From: Streptomyces parvus
GTDB taxonomy: Bacteria; Actinomycetota; Actinomycetes; Streptomycetales; Streptomycetaceae
Assembly (NCBI RefSeq): GCF_014648875.1
Contig: NZ_BMRY01000001.1
Coordinates: 355,304 to 419,303 of the forward strand
Direction of reading: 5' to 3'
DNA: 64,000 bases
Part shown: positions 1 to 9,150 of the stretch, piece after piece
Position numbering within the stretch: the first letter of the stretch is position 1
How the letters are laid out: each line of letters opens with the position of its first letter
Notes under the pieces: generated by a model
Told to the model about the DNA's origin: nothing
Databases searched by the model: none
The model's input: only the letters and a program-made list of their open reading frames with translations
Program-made: the position numbers and the translations under genes

Positions 1-2
1 TC

Positions 3-997
<995 letters not shown>

Positions 998-1001
<4 letters not shown>

Positions 1002-1201
1002 CGGTGGCGGACGTACGACGGGTGGCCGGACGGATCCGCTGGTACGTCCGTGAGCTGACCGGCGAGTCCACGTACGACCGCTATGTGGCGCACACGAAGG
1101 CACACGATCCGGAGGCACAGGTGATGACCCGCCGCGCCTTCGAACGCAGCCGCACCGACGCCCGCGAGGCGGATCCCCGCGAGGGCTTCCGCTGCTGCTG
1201 A
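998..1201 (+). CDS. YbdD/YjiX family small protein (DUF466)
   Basis: A 67-residue basic protein whose ATG overlaps the cstA stop by four bases, implying translational coupling. Recognisable family features are the motif RYVAHTKAHDPEAQVMTRRAFER in the middle and the Cys-Cys C-terminus; stretches such as WYVRELTGESTYDRY are typical of the YbdD/YjiX group. These proteins almost always sit directly behind cstA-type transporters, where in enterobacteria they are needed for transporter activity. Function in this organism is inferred from family and position. No membrane segment is visible, so it is probably a cytoplasmic accessory subunit. Confidence 0.85.
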
Positions 1202-1337
1202 GCACCGCCGGCCGGTCAGCAGCCGTGGACCCGGGCCGTCGCCTCTCCCTCCGGGGAGCGGGCGGCGGCCCGGTCCGCTGTCCGGCCCGCACGTCTCCCC
1301 GGTGCACCACTCCTTCACCGTACGAAAAGATGTGCCC

Positions 1338-2027
1338 ATGACATCGCGCTCCCGATCACCCCGGCTCCGGCCCCTCCTCCTGACCGCGACACTGACCACG
1401 ACGCTGGCCCTGGCCCTGGCGGCGACGGGCTGCGGCACCGAACCGGCGCCCGGCACCCGGGCGTCGGGCCCGAGCGGTTCGGCCGATCCGGCACCCGACC
1501 GGGCCGAGCTGGAGGCACGGGCGAGCGCCGCCCAGCTCGTCGCGGAGCATGTCTGGGTGACCGAGGCCGCCGGCTACGCCCTGGCCCGCCAGTCGGTCGG
1601 GGTGCTCGGCGACGACGGATTCGGCAGCGTCTACACCGAGCCGGAGGGCGGGCAGATCAAGCTGTCGGTGGAACGCCTCCCGCACGCCGACGCCGACTGC
1701 ACGGACGGACCCGCCTCGGGCAGCGAGCAGGAGCCCCTGGTGACGTGTGAGCGGGACGGCGAACAGTGGTACCGGGCCACGGAGTCGGGGCACGCGTACG
1801 CCAGGGAACAGGGCGACCTGGTGGTGACGTTGAGCGGAACACGCCAGGAGGTGGACCGGGCGACGCTGCGGTCGGCCGCCCTCGCCGCCCACCGCGCCGA
1901 CGACTACGAACTGGATCAGGTTCTGCCGCCCGCCGGGGAGACCGCGGGGCGGCAGCCGGTGGAGCGCGGCGATCTGCCGCCGGTCGGCGACGGCGCGCCG
2001 AACAACGATGTGGGGGCGAGTGGCTGA
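1338..2027 (+). CDS. Putative secreted lipoprotein, function unknown
   Basis: A 229-residue protein. I chose the ATG at 1338 because it is directly followed by a classic export signal: basic n-region (TSRSRSPRLRP), a hydrophobic stretch (LLLTATLTTTLALALAA) and a lipobox-like ATGC with Cys about residue 32. The mature part is hydrophilic and Asp/Glu/Arg rich with no domain I recognise; two further Cys lie in the middle (near DADCTDG and VTCERDG) and could form a disulphide. The stop overlaps the start of the following acetyltransferase (TGATG), so the two are probably one transcription unit. No function is proposed. Confidence 0.75.
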   Translation: MTSRSRSPRLRPLLLTATLTTTLALALAATGCGTEPAPGTRASGPSGSADPAPDRAELEARASAAQLVAEHVWVTEAAGYALARQSVGVLGDDGFGSVYTEPEGGQIKLSVERLPHADADCTDGPASGSEQEPLVTCERDGEQWYRATESGHAYAREQGDLVVTLSGTRQEVDRATLRSAALAAHRADDYELDQVLPPAGETAGRQPVERGDLPPVGDGAPNNDVGASG

Positions 2028-2536
2028 TGGACCTGACGATCAGGGCGGCGGAGCCGGCCGAGTACGCCGTGCTCGGCGGGATCATCGCCGAGGCGTATCT
2101 CGGCGATGATCTCCTGGACGGCCCGCAGGACCCGTATCTGCTCAAACTACAAGCGGTGGAGCAGCGGGCGGCCGAGGCGGAGGTGCTGGTCGCGCTCGAC
2201 GCGGACGGGGCCGTGCTCGGCGGTGTGACGTATGCCGGTCCCGGTACTCCGTGGCGTGACATCGCCGGTCCGGACGAGGCCGAATTCCGGATGCTGGCCG
2301 TGGCCCGCGCGGGGCGCGGACGGGGCGTGGGAGAGGCTCTCGTACGGGCGTGCGTCGACCGGGCCCGGTCGACGGCAGGTGTCCGGGCGCTGGTGCTGTC
2401 GACGCAGCCGGCCATGCTCTCAGCCCATAGGATCTACCGTCGGCTCGGCTTTCTGCGGACCCCGGAACGGGACTGGGAGCCGGTGCCGGGCCTACGGCTC
2501 ATGACCTTTCGGCTGCCGCTGGAGGCGATGCCCTGA
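2027..2536 (+). CDS. GNAT family N-acetyltransferase
   Basis: A 169-residue protein starting MDLTIRAAEPAEY, a common N-terminus of GNAT enzymes. The acetyl-CoA pyrophosphate loop is visible as ARAGRGRGVGEAL (residues ~93-105), and the C-terminal part has the usual pattern ending in YRRLGFLRTPERDWEPVPG, where Tyr and Gly-Phe close the fold. Substrate cannot be told from sequence. The start overlaps the end of the lipoprotein gene, suggesting coupling. It is followed by the nrd leader region, and no clear terminator of its own separates it from the palindrome at 2563-2600. Confidence 0.85.
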   Translation: MDLTIRAAEPAEYAVLGGIIAEAYLGDDLLDGPQDPYLLKLQAVEQRAAEAEVLVALDADGAVLGGVTYAGPGTPWRDIAGPDEAEFRMLAVARAGRGRGVGEALVRACVDRARSTAGVRALVLSTQPAMLSAHRIYRRLGFLRTPERDWEPVPGLRLMTFRLPLEAMP

Positions 2537-2557
2537 GGGGCATATGAAATCGACGCG

Positions 2558-2605
2558 ACACAACATGTGGGGGCCTCATCATCTGGCGGCCCCCACATGT
2601 ATGCT
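2558..2605 (+). promoter_or_regulatory. Two putative NrdR boxes upstream of nrdAB
   Basis: Two related elements, ACACAACATGTGGGGG (2558-2573) and CCCCCACATGTATGCT (2590-2605), lie with centres 32 bp apart, about three helical turns. Paired boxes at that spacing upstream of nrd operons are the hallmark of the NrdR repressor in Streptomyces and other bacteria. Together they also make a 13-bp inverted repeat (2563-2575 with 2588-2600, 12-nt loop) that could instead end the upstream transcript. Identification as NrdR boxes is inference from spacing, sequence and position. Confidence 0.55.
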
Positions 2606-2607
2606 CG

Positions 2608-2722
2608 ACCTCGCTGTCGCCGCAGGGGAATCCGGTGCGAATCCGGAACTGTCCCGCAACGGTGTGATCAGTGTGCTTTTGCGCACCTGCAAGTCCGAAG
2701 ACCTGTCGACAGTGCGTCCGGC
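2608..2722 (+). promoter_or_regulatory. Cobalamin (adenosylcobalamin) riboswitch of the nrd operon
   Basis: The leader carries the conserved cobalamin riboswitch core: GGGAATCCGGTGCGAATCC followed by a CTGTCCCGCAACGGTG block (about 2626-2665) and, after a variable stem, AAGTCCGAAGACCTGTC (about 2691-2707). Exact ends are approximate. In Streptomyces a B12 riboswitch in front of the class Ia nrdABS operon represses this B12-independent reductase when coenzyme B12 is present, leaving DNA precursor synthesis to the class II enzyme NrdJ. The nrdA start codon at 2862 lies ~140 nt downstream. Confidence 0.9.
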
Positions 2723-2861
2723 TCGACCGAACCGGATGCCAGACGTCCGGGCCTCGCGGATAGGCCGGTGGACGCCGTCAGCAGTGCCGCCCTGCCCCGG
2801 GTTTCGCGCTGCCCGGCTTCCCCGCCTTCCAGAGGCCCCCTGCCGAGCGAGGGAAAGCCCA

Positions 2862-5318
2862 GTGACCATCGCGCCCGCCGATCCGGTTTCAGCCACCGAA
2901 TCCGCCGAGTCGACCCCGGCCGGGAACGCCCCGAACGACGGACCCGGGACCGCCCTGCTGCGGACCCTGACCGACCTCACCGTCGATCTTCCCGACACCG
3001 ACCCCGGGCGGGTCGCCGCCGCGGCCCTGCGCGGGCGCAACGCCCGTTCCGACGAGGCCGAGCTGCGCTCGCTGGCCACCGAGGCGGCGGCCGGGCTGAT
3101 CTCCGAGGACCCGGCGTACTCCCGGCTGGCCGCCCGGCTGCTGACCCTCTCGATCGCCGACGAGGCGGCCGGCCAGGGCGCGACGTCCTTCTCCGCCTCG
3201 GTCGCCGTGGGCCACCGCGAGGGCCTGATCGCCGACCGCACCGCCGCCTTCGTCGAGCTGCACGCGAAGGCGCTGGACGAGCTGGTCGAGCGGACGCTGG
3301 CCGAGGGCGCGGACGACCGCTTCGGCTACTTCGGTCTCCGTACGCTGCACAGCCGTTACCTGCTGCGCCACCCGATCACCCGGCAGGTCATCGAGACCCC
3401 GCAGCACTTCATGCTGCGCGTGGCCGCGGGCCTGGCCGAGGACGAGTCGGTGCGGGCGCTGGACGAGGTCGCCGCGCTCTACGGGCTGATGAGCAAGCTG
3501 GACTACCTCCCCTCCTCCCCCACCCTCTTCAACTCCGGCACCCGGCACCCGCAGATGTCCTCGTGCTATCTGCTGGACTCGCCGAAGGACGAGCTGGACT
3601 CGATCTACGACCGCTACCACCAGGTGGCGCGGCTCTCCAAGCACGCGGGCGGCATCGGTCTGTCGTACTCCCGCATCCGCGCCCGGGGTTCGCTGATCCG
3701 GGGCACGAACGGGCACTCCAACGGCATCGTGCCGTTCCTCAAGACGCTGGACGCCTCCGTCGCGGCGGTGAACCAGGGCGGCCGGCGCAAGGGCGCGGCG
3801 GCGGTCTACCTGGAGACCTGGCACGCCGACATCGAGGAGTTCCTGGAGCTCCGCGACAACACCGGTGAGGACCAGCGGCGTACGCACAACCTGAACCTGG
3901 CGCACTGGATCCCGGACGAGTTCATGCGCCGGGTCGACGCGGACACCGAGTGGTCGCTGTTCTCCCCGGCGGACGTGCCCGAGCTGGTCGACCTGTGGGG
4001 CGACGAGTTCGACGCGGCCTACCGGGCGGCCGAGGCCAAGGGGCTGGCCCGCAAGACGATGCCGGCGCGTGAGCTGTACGGCCGGATGATGCGGACCCTC
4101 GCGCAGACCGGCCAGGGCTGGATGACGTTCAAGGACGCCTCCAACCGGACCGCCAACCAGACCGCCGAGCCGGGCCGGGTCGTGCACTCGTCGAACCTGT
4201 GCACGGAGATCCTGGAGGTCACCAACGACGGCGAGACGGCCGTCTGCAACCTGGGCTCGGTCAACCTGGGCGCCTTCGTGGCGAACGGCTCGATCGACTG
4301 GGACCGCCTGGACTCCACCGTCCGTACGGCCGTCACCTTCCTGGACCGGGTCGTCGACATCAACTTCTACCCGACCGAGCAGGCCGGGAACTCCAACTCC
4401 CGCTGGCGGCCGGTGGGCCTGGGCGCGATGGGCCTCCAGGACGTCTTCTTCCAGCTGCGGCTGCCGTTCGACTCGCCCGAGGCGCGCGCGCTCTCCACGA
4501 AGATCTCCGAGCGGATCATGCTCGCCGCGTACGAGGCGTCCTGCGACCTCGCCGAGCGCCCCCAAGAGCCTCCGACAGGCTCCGGTTCAGGGGGGACCCC
4601 CCGGGGCCCGCTGCCCGCGTGGTCCGAGACGCGTGCCGCGCGCGGCGTGCTGCACCCCGACCACTACGACACCGAGCTGAACTGGCCGGAGCGCTGGGAC
4701 GCCCTGCGCGCCCGGGTCGCGAAGACCGGGATGCGCAACTCGCTGCTGCTCGCCATCGCGCCGACCGCGACGATCGCGTCGATCGCCGGTGTGTACGAGT
4801 GCATCGAGCCGCAGGTCTCCAACCTGTTCAAGCGCGAGACGCTCAGCGGTGAGTTCCTCCAGGTCAACGCCTACCTGGTGGACGAGCTGAAGAAGCTCGG
4901 CGTGTGGGACGCCCGCACCCGTGAGGCGCTGCGCGAGGCCAGCGGATCCGTGCAGGGCTTCGCCTGGATCCCCGAGGACGTGCGGGCGCTGTACCGCACG
5001 GCGTGGGAGATCCCGCAGCGCGGCCTGATCGACATGGCGGCGGCCCGTACGCCGTTCCTCGACCAGAGCCAGTCGCTCAACCTGTTCCTGGAGACGCCGA
5101 CGATCGGCAAGCTCTCCTCGATGTACGCGTACGCCTGGAAGCAGGGGCTGAAGACGACGTACTACCTGCGTTCGCGCCCGGCGACCCGGATCGCCCGTGC
5201 CGCGTCCGGCCAGGCGTCGGCCGCCGCCCCCATTCCCGTACAGCAGGCTTCGGCGCCCGACGCGGACGCCATCGCCTGCTCTCTTGAGAACCCCGAGTCC
5301 TGCGAGGCCTGCCAGTAA
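2862..5318 (+). CDS. nrdA: Class Ia ribonucleoside-diphosphate reductase, alpha (large) subunit
   Basis: An 818-residue catalytic subunit that reduces ribonucleoside diphosphates to dNDPs with NrdB. The GTG at 2862 is used because it follows a GAGGGA-like ribosome site and the riboswitch; the frame is open further upstream only through the leader. Catalytic residues are visible: redox Cys235 in SSCYLLD, the N-x-C-x-E triad in SNLCTEI (Asn445, Cys447, Glu449), the second cysteine of the pair within TAVCNLGSVN, the radical-path tyrosines in TTYYLRSRPAT, and the C-terminal thioredoxin-reactive pair in SCEACQ. Residues ~566-582 (RPQEPPTGSGSGGTPRG) form an atypical insertion encoded by a palindromic DNA block. 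Its stop overlaps the nrdB start by one base. Confidence 0.95.
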   Translation: MTIAPADPVSATESAESTPAGNAPNDGPGTALLRTLTDLTVDLPDTDPGRVAAAALRGRNARSDEAELRSLATEAAAGLISEDPAYSRLAARLLTLSIADEAAGQGATSFSASVAVGHREGLIADRTAAFVELHAKALDELVERTLAEGADDRFGYFGLRTLHSRYLLRHPITRQVIETPQHFMLRVAAGLAEDESVRALDEVAALYGLMSKLDYLPSSPTLFNSGTRHPQMSSCYLLDSPKDELDSIYDRYHQVARLSKHAGGIGLSYSRIRARGSLIRGTNGHSNGIVPFLKTLDASVAAVNQGGRRKGAAAVYLETWHADIEEFLELRDNTGEDQRRTHNLNLAHWIPDEFMRRVDADTEWSLFSPADVPELVDLWGDEFDAAYRAAEAKGLARKTMPARELYGRMMRTLAQTGQGWMTFKDASNRTANQTAEPGRVVHSSNLCTEILEVTNDGETAVCNLGSVNLGAFVANGSIDWDRLDSTVRTAVTFLDRVVDINFYPTEQAGNSNSRWRPVGLGAMGLQDVFFQLRLPFDSPEARALSTKISERIMLAAYEASCDLAERPQEPPTGSGSGGTPRGPLPAWSETRAARGVLHPDHYDTELNWPERWDALRARVAKTGMRNSLLLAIAPTATIASIAGVYECIEPQVSNLFKRETLSGEFLQVNAYLVDELKKLGVWDARTREALREASGSVQGFAWIPEDVRALYRTAWEIPQRGLIDMAAARTPFLDQSQSLNLFLETPTIGKLSSMYAYAWKQGLKTTYYLRSRPATRIARAASGQASAAAPIPVQQASAPDADAIACSLENPESCEACQ
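4559..4604. repeat. Palindromic insertion-like element inside nrdA
   Basis: A nested inverted repeat inside the coding sequence: inner stem GAGCCT/AGGCTC (4566-4571 with 4577-4582, loop CCGAC) enclosed by CCCCC (4559-4563) and GGGGG (4590-4594), followed by the GGGGGACCCCCC palindrome. It adds a low-complexity Pro/Gly/Ser stretch to NrdA between the helix ending AERP and the conserved LPAWSETRAARGVLHP. It resembles the short GGGGGGACCCC-type palindromes scattered in Streptomyces genomes (from memory). Confidence 0.6.
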
Positions 5319-6334
5319 TGAGCTCCACCGAAGACAAGAACCTGCTCGACCCGGGATTCGAGCTGACCCTGCGTCCCATGCGCTACCCGGACTTCTACGA
5401 GCGCTACCGGGACGCGATCAAGAACACCTGGACCGTGGAGGAGGTCGACCTCCACTCGGACGTCGCCGACCTCGCGAAGCTGTCGCCGGGTGAGCAGCAC
5501 ATGATCGGCCGGCTGGTGGCGTTCTTCGCGACCGGTGACTCGATCGTCTCGAACAACCTGGTCCTGACGCTGTACAAGCACATCAACTCCCCCGAGGCGC
5601 GGCTCTACCTGTCGCGGCAGCTCTTCGAGGAGGCCGTGCACGTCCAGTTCTATCTGACGCTGCTGGACACCTATCTGCCCGACCCGGACGACCGGGCGGC
5701 GGCGTTCGACGCGGTCGAGGAGATCCCGTCGATCCGCGAGAAGGCGCAGTTCTGCTTCAAGTGGATGGACTCGGTCGAGAAGATCGAGCGGCTGGAGACG
5801 AAGGCGGACCGCCGCCGCTTCCTGCTGAACCTGATCTGCTTCGCGGCCTGCATCGAGGGGCTGTTCTTCTACGGGGCGTTCGCCTACGTGTACTGGTTCC
5901 GCTCGCGGGGTCTGCTGCACGGTCTCGCCACGGGCACCAACTGGGTGTTCCGTGACGAGACGATGCACATGAACTTCGCGTTCGAGGTCGTGGACACCGT
6001 CCGCAAGGAGGAGCCGGACCTCTTCGACGACGAGCTCCAGCAGCAGGTCACCGACATGCTGAAGGAGGCCGTCGACGCGGAGCTCCAGTTCGGCCGCGAC
6101 CTGTGCGGCGACGGTCTGCCGGGCATGAACACCGAGTCGATGCGCGAGTACCTGCAGTGCGTCGCCGACCAGCGGCTGGCCCGCCTCGGCTTCCCGACGG
6201 TGTACGGCTCGGAGAACCCGTTCTCCTTCATGGAGCTCCAGGGCGTCCAGGAGCTGACGAACTTCTTCGAGCGCCGCCCGTCCGCCTACCAGGTGGCGGT
6301 CGAGGGCTCGGTCGGGTTCGACGACGACTTCTAG
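5318..6334 (+). CDS. nrdB: Class Ia ribonucleoside-diphosphate reductase, beta (small) subunit
   Basis: A 338-residue diiron-tyrosyl radical subunit partnering NrdA. The iron ligands and radical tyrosine are recognisable: the E-x2-H pair plus Tyr in EEAVHVQFY (the usual His-x3-Tyr geometry of the E. coli Glu115/His118/Tyr122 group), EGLFFYGAF, and the second E-x2-H in DETMHMNFAFE. The C-terminus ends in acidic GFDDDF, the tail that docks to the large subunit. Its ATG overlaps the nrdA TAA (TAATG), so translation is coupled. A strong hairpin terminator follows at once, so the operon here ends after nrdB and a regulator gene is not contiguous. Confidence 0.95.
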   Translation: MSSTEDKNLLDPGFELTLRPMRYPDFYERYRDAIKNTWTVEEVDLHSDVADLAKLSPGEQHMIGRLVAFFATGDSIVSNNLVLTLYKHINSPEARLYLSRQLFEEAVHVQFYLTLLDTYLPDPDDRAAAFDAVEEIPSIREKAQFCFKWMDSVEKIERLETKADRRRFLLNLICFAACIEGLFFYGAFAYVYWFRSRGLLHGLATGTNWVFRDETMHMNFAFEVVDTVRKEEPDLFDDELQQQVTDMLKEAVDAELQFGRDLCGDGLPGMNTESMREYLQCVADQRLARLGFPTVYGSENPFSFMELQGVQELTNFFERRPSAYQVAVEGSVGFDDDF

Positions 6335-6354
6335 ACCCGCTCCGGAACCTGAAA

Positions 6355-6386
6355 GGCCCCACCGTGCCGCTGAGCACGGTGGGGCC
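6355..6386 (+). terminator. Intrinsic terminator after nrdB
   Basis: Perfect 13-bp stem GGCCCCACCGTGC / GCACGGTGGGGCC with a 6-nt loop, 20 nt after the nrdB stop codon. Confidence 0.8.
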
Positions 6387-6434
6387 TTCCGCGTCCCCTG
6401 ACGGCATGACGAGAGCCGGCCGAACGGAGAAAAC

Positions 6435-6452
6435 GCTTGGACTAGACCAAGC
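6435..6452. promoter_or_regulatory. Palindromic operator-like site before the ABC transporter
   Basis: GCTTGGACTAGACCAAGC has perfect 6-bp arms around ACTAGA, 66 bp before the ABC ATPase start. The core TGGACTAGACCA differs at one position from the DasR-responsive element TGGTCTAGACCA known for amino-sugar control in Streptomyces. GntR-family binding is an inference; another regulator of this family could use it. Confidence 0.45.
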
Positions 6453-6517
6453 CTCGGCGTGCAGACTCTCAGATCGATCACGCCCGACCGGGCCCGGATC
6501 GCTCCAGAGAGGCGGAC

Positions 6518-7489
6518 ATGCCCGTCATAGAAGTGGCAGACCTCGTCAAGGAGTTCAGCCGACCCAAACGACAGGAGGGCCGCTTCGCGGGCCTCCGTAC
6601 GCTGCTGACGCGTGAGCAGACCGTCAAGCGTGCCGTCGACGGCGTGAACTTCACGGTCCAGCAGGGCGAGATGGTCGGCTATCTCGGCCCCAACGGTGCG
6701 GGGAAGTCCACCACCATCAAGATGCTCACCGGCATCCTCGTCCCGACCTCCGGCACGGTCACGGTCGCCGGTGCCACGCCCTGGCGGGACCGGTCCCGCA
6801 ACGCCCGCCGGATCGGCGTGGTCTTCGGCCAGCGCAGCCAGCTCTGGTGGGACCTGCCGCTGCGCGACTCGCTCTGGCTGATCAGCCGCCTCTACGACGT
6901 TCCGGAGGCCAGGTTCCGCGAGAGGCAGCGGCAGTTCAGTGAGGTGCTCGGCCTCGGTCCGTTCCTCGACACTCCTGTCCGGCAGCTCTCCCTGGGCCAG
7001 CGGATGCGCGGCGACCTGGCCGCCGCGATGCTCTACGACCCCGACATCCTCTATCTGGACGAGCCGACCGTCGGGCTCGATGTCATCGCCAAGGAGCGGA
7101 TACGCACCTTCGTCGGGGAGCTGAACCGGGAATCGGGTACGACGGTCGTCCTCACCACCCACGACCTCGACGACGTCGAGGAACTCTGCGACCGGATCAT
7201 CCTCATCGACCACGGCAGGGTCGCCTACGACGGCGCGGTGGACGAGCTGAAGACCCGCTACGCGCCGCACCGCGAACTCGTGGTGCAGACCGACCGGCTG
7301 GAGAGCGTCGAAGGCGCGGAGGTCGTCCGCCGCGAGGACGGCAAGGTGTGGCTGCGCTTCGATCCCGTCCGCACGCCTCCCGCCGAACTGGTGGCGGCGG
7401 TGCTGGAGCGGCACCGGGTGACCGACCTCTCGATCGTCGAACCCGAGCTGGAGAGCGTCATCCACCGGATCTACGCGGACCGCGGATGA
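6518..7489 (+). CDS. ABC-2 type transporter, ATP-binding protein
   Basis: A 323-residue nucleotide-binding subunit. Walker A GPNGAGKST (residues 57-65), signature LSLGQ (157-161), Walker B ILYLDEP (177-183) and the H-loop in TTHDLDD are all intact. The ~70-residue C-terminal extension after the ATPase core and the FGQRSQLWWDLP element are typical of ATPases paired with ABC2_membrane_6 (DUF990) permeases. The start follows AGAGAGG. It overlaps the next gene by ATGA, so the three genes 6518-9150 form one operon. Direction (export) is inferred from the ABC-2 class; substrate unknown. A palindrome at 6435 may be its operator. Confidence 0.9.
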   Translation: MPVIEVADLVKEFSRPKRQEGRFAGLRTLLTREQTVKRAVDGVNFTVQQGEMVGYLGPNGAGKSTTIKMLTGILVPTSGTVTVAGATPWRDRSRNARRIGVVFGQRSQLWWDLPLRDSLWLISRLYDVPEARFRERQRQFSEVLGLGPFLDTPVRQLSLGQRMRGDLAAAMLYDPDILYLDEPTVGLDVIAKERIRTFVGELNRESGTTVVLTTHDLDDVEELCDRIILIDHGRVAYDGAVDELKTRYAPHRELVVQTDRLESVEGAEVVRREDGKVWLRFDPVRTPPAELVAAVLERHRVTDLSIVEPELESVIHRIYADRG

Positions 7490-8343
7490 CCGCCCCGACG
7501 GCCTCCGCCCCGACGGCGGCCCCCACGTCCGCGAAGCAGCCGGCCGGAACACCGCTGCGGGCCTATCTCGCCTGTGCCCGGATGGAGTTCCGCGCCGCCC
7601 TCACCTATCGCACGGCCTATCTGTCGTCCTTCGCGATGATGCTCCTGCAGATCTGGCTGCTGACGGTGGTCTGGAAGGCGCTCTACGACGGCCGCGCGGA
7701 GGTGGACGGGCTCGGCCTCACCACCATGACGGCGTACGCGACGCTGACGACGCTCCAGTACCAGCTCGTCAGCCCGTGGCGGTCCTCCCCCATCGACCAG
7801 CGGGTACGGGAGGGCAAGGTCGCCGTGGACCTGCTGCGGCCCGTCGGATTCCCCGGGCAGATGCTCGCCGGCCAGCTCGGGTGGGCATCGGCCGCGGTCC
7901 CGGTCCTGCTGGTGGCGCTGCCGTTCGCGCTGCTGATCGGCGCGGGCCGGGCGCCCGCTTCCACGGCGGCGGGGTTCGCCTACCCGGTGGCCCTGCTGGG
8001 CGCGCTGCTCGTGAACCAGCTGCTCGGGCTGCTGCTCGGCATGGTCTCCTTCTGGACCCTGGAGGTGAGCGGCGCCCTCATGGCCTACCGCTTCGTCGCA
8101 CAGTTCTTCTCCGGGGCCCTGGTCCCGTTGTGGTTCATGCCCGGCCCGGTCAGGGCGGCCGCGGAATGGCTGCCCTTCCAGGCCACCGCGTACACCCCGG
8201 CGGCCGTCTACCTGGGCCGGATCGAGGGCCTGGGCATCGTGGCCGCCCTCGGGGTCCAGCTCGCGTGGATCGGCGCGCTCGGCGCACTGGCCGCGTTCGT
8301 CTGGCGGCGCGCCAGGCGCCGCGTCATGTCGCAGGGGGGATGA
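7486..8343 (+). CDS. ABC-2 type transporter permease (DUF990-like), subunit 1
   Basis: A 285-residue integral membrane protein. The ATG at 7486 overlaps the ATPase stop (ATGA). After a Ala/Thr/Pro-rich N-terminus come about six hydrophobic spans, e.g. SFAMMLLQIWLLTVVW, VPVLLVALPFALLIGAG, VALLGALLVNQLLGLLLGMVSFW and LVPLWFMPGPV. The sequence EGKVAVDLLRPVGF between spans 1 and 2 matches the DLLRP signature loop of DUF990/ABC2_membrane_6 permeases. It would form a heterodimeric channel with the next gene product. Confidence 0.85.
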   Translation: MTAPTASAPTAAPTSAKQPAGTPLRAYLACARMEFRAALTYRTAYLSSFAMMLLQIWLLTVVWKALYDGRAEVDGLGLTTMTAYATLTTLQYQLVSPWRSSPIDQRVREGKVAVDLLRPVGFPGQMLAGQLGWASAAVPVLLVALPFALLIGAGRAPASTAAGFAYPVALLGALLVNQLLGLLLGMVSFWTLEVSGALMAYRFVAQFFSGALVPLWFMPGPVRAAAEWLPFQATAYTPAAVYLGRIEGLGIVAALGVQLAWIGALGALAAFVWRRARRRVMSQGG

Positions 8344-8349
8344 GGGGCG

Positions 8350-9150
8350 ATGCGAGGTCCACGGGTCTATCTGCTGCTGGCCGGTGCGGCGTTCCGGGCC
8401 GAGTTCCAGTACCGGGGGAACCTGTTCATCAACATCATCGGCGGCCTGTTCTACCAGGGCGTCGGGCTGGCCTTCATCTGGGCGGTGCTGGACCGCTTCG
8501 GGCAGGTCGGCGGCTGGGGGCTGGGCGAGATCGCCTTCCTCTACGGGATCAGGCTCACCGCCCATGGCCTGTGGCTGCTCCCTGGTCACCAGCTGATCCA
8601 CGTCGACGAGGTCGTCATCGAGGGCGAGTACGACCGCTATCTCGTCCGTCCGGTACCGCCGCTGGTCCAGCTCCTCACCCGCAGGGTGCGGCTGAGTTCG
8701 CTCGGCGACCTGGCCGGCGGGGTGGTTCTCCTGTCCATCGCCTCGGCCTCCGCACCGGTCGACTGGTCACCGGGAGCCGTCTGCTTCCTCCTGCTCGCCG
8801 TGGCGGGCGGTGCGCTGGTGGAGGGCTCCCTGCAACTGGCCGCCTCCGCCCTGGTCTTCAGGATGAAGAGAGTCTCCCCCATCAAGTTCGCCATCGACAT
8901 GATCTTCAGCGACTTCGGCAACTACCCGTTGAAGATCTTCGGCCCGGTGGCCGGCTTCGGGCTGACCTTCGTCTTCCCGCTGGCCTTCGTCGCCTATCTG
9001 CCGGCGACCGTGCTGATGGACCGGGAGGAGGAGCTCGCCGTGCCGGAATGGCTCGCCTGGGGCGCTCCGGCCATCGGCGTCGCGCTCATGTACGCCGCGT
9101 ACCGCTTCTGGGAACGGCAGTCCCGGCACTACGAGAGCAGCGGGCACTGA
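8350..9150 (+). CDS. ABC-2 type transporter permease (DUF990-like), subunit 2
   Basis: A 266-residue membrane protein starting six bases after the previous stop. About six hydrophobic segments are visible (LFINIIGGLFYQGVGLAFIWAVL, LAGGVVLLSIASAS, AVCFLLLAVAGGALVEGSLQL, FGPVAGFGLTFVFPLAFVAYLP). The loop EGEYDRYLVRPVPP is the equivalent of the R-P signature in subunit 1, marking the same DUF990 family, so the pair probably builds one transport channel. Its 3' end overlaps by 22 bp the end of a small membrane-protein gene on the opposite strand. Confidence 0.85.
   Translation: MRGPRVYLLLAGAAFRAEFQYRGNLFINIIGGLFYQGVGLAFIWAVLDRFGQVGGWGLGEIAFLYGIRLTAHGLWLLPGHQLIHVDEVVIEGEYDRYLVRPVPPLVQLLTRRVRLSSLGDLAGGVVLLSIASASAPVDWSPGAVCFLLLAVAGGALVEGSLQLAASALVFRMKRVSPIKFAIDMIFSDFGNYPLKIFGPVAGFGLTFVFPLAFVAYLPATVLMDREEELAVPEWLAWGAPAIGVALMYAAYRFWERQSRHYESSGH

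Noticed and set aside
2889..4565. A 558-codon open frame antisense to nrdA
   Set aside because: Product is Arg/Val/Gly-rich without motifs; it mirrors the codon bias of nrdA. Same reasoning applies to the long plus-strand frame opposite adnB (52508-56353) and others.
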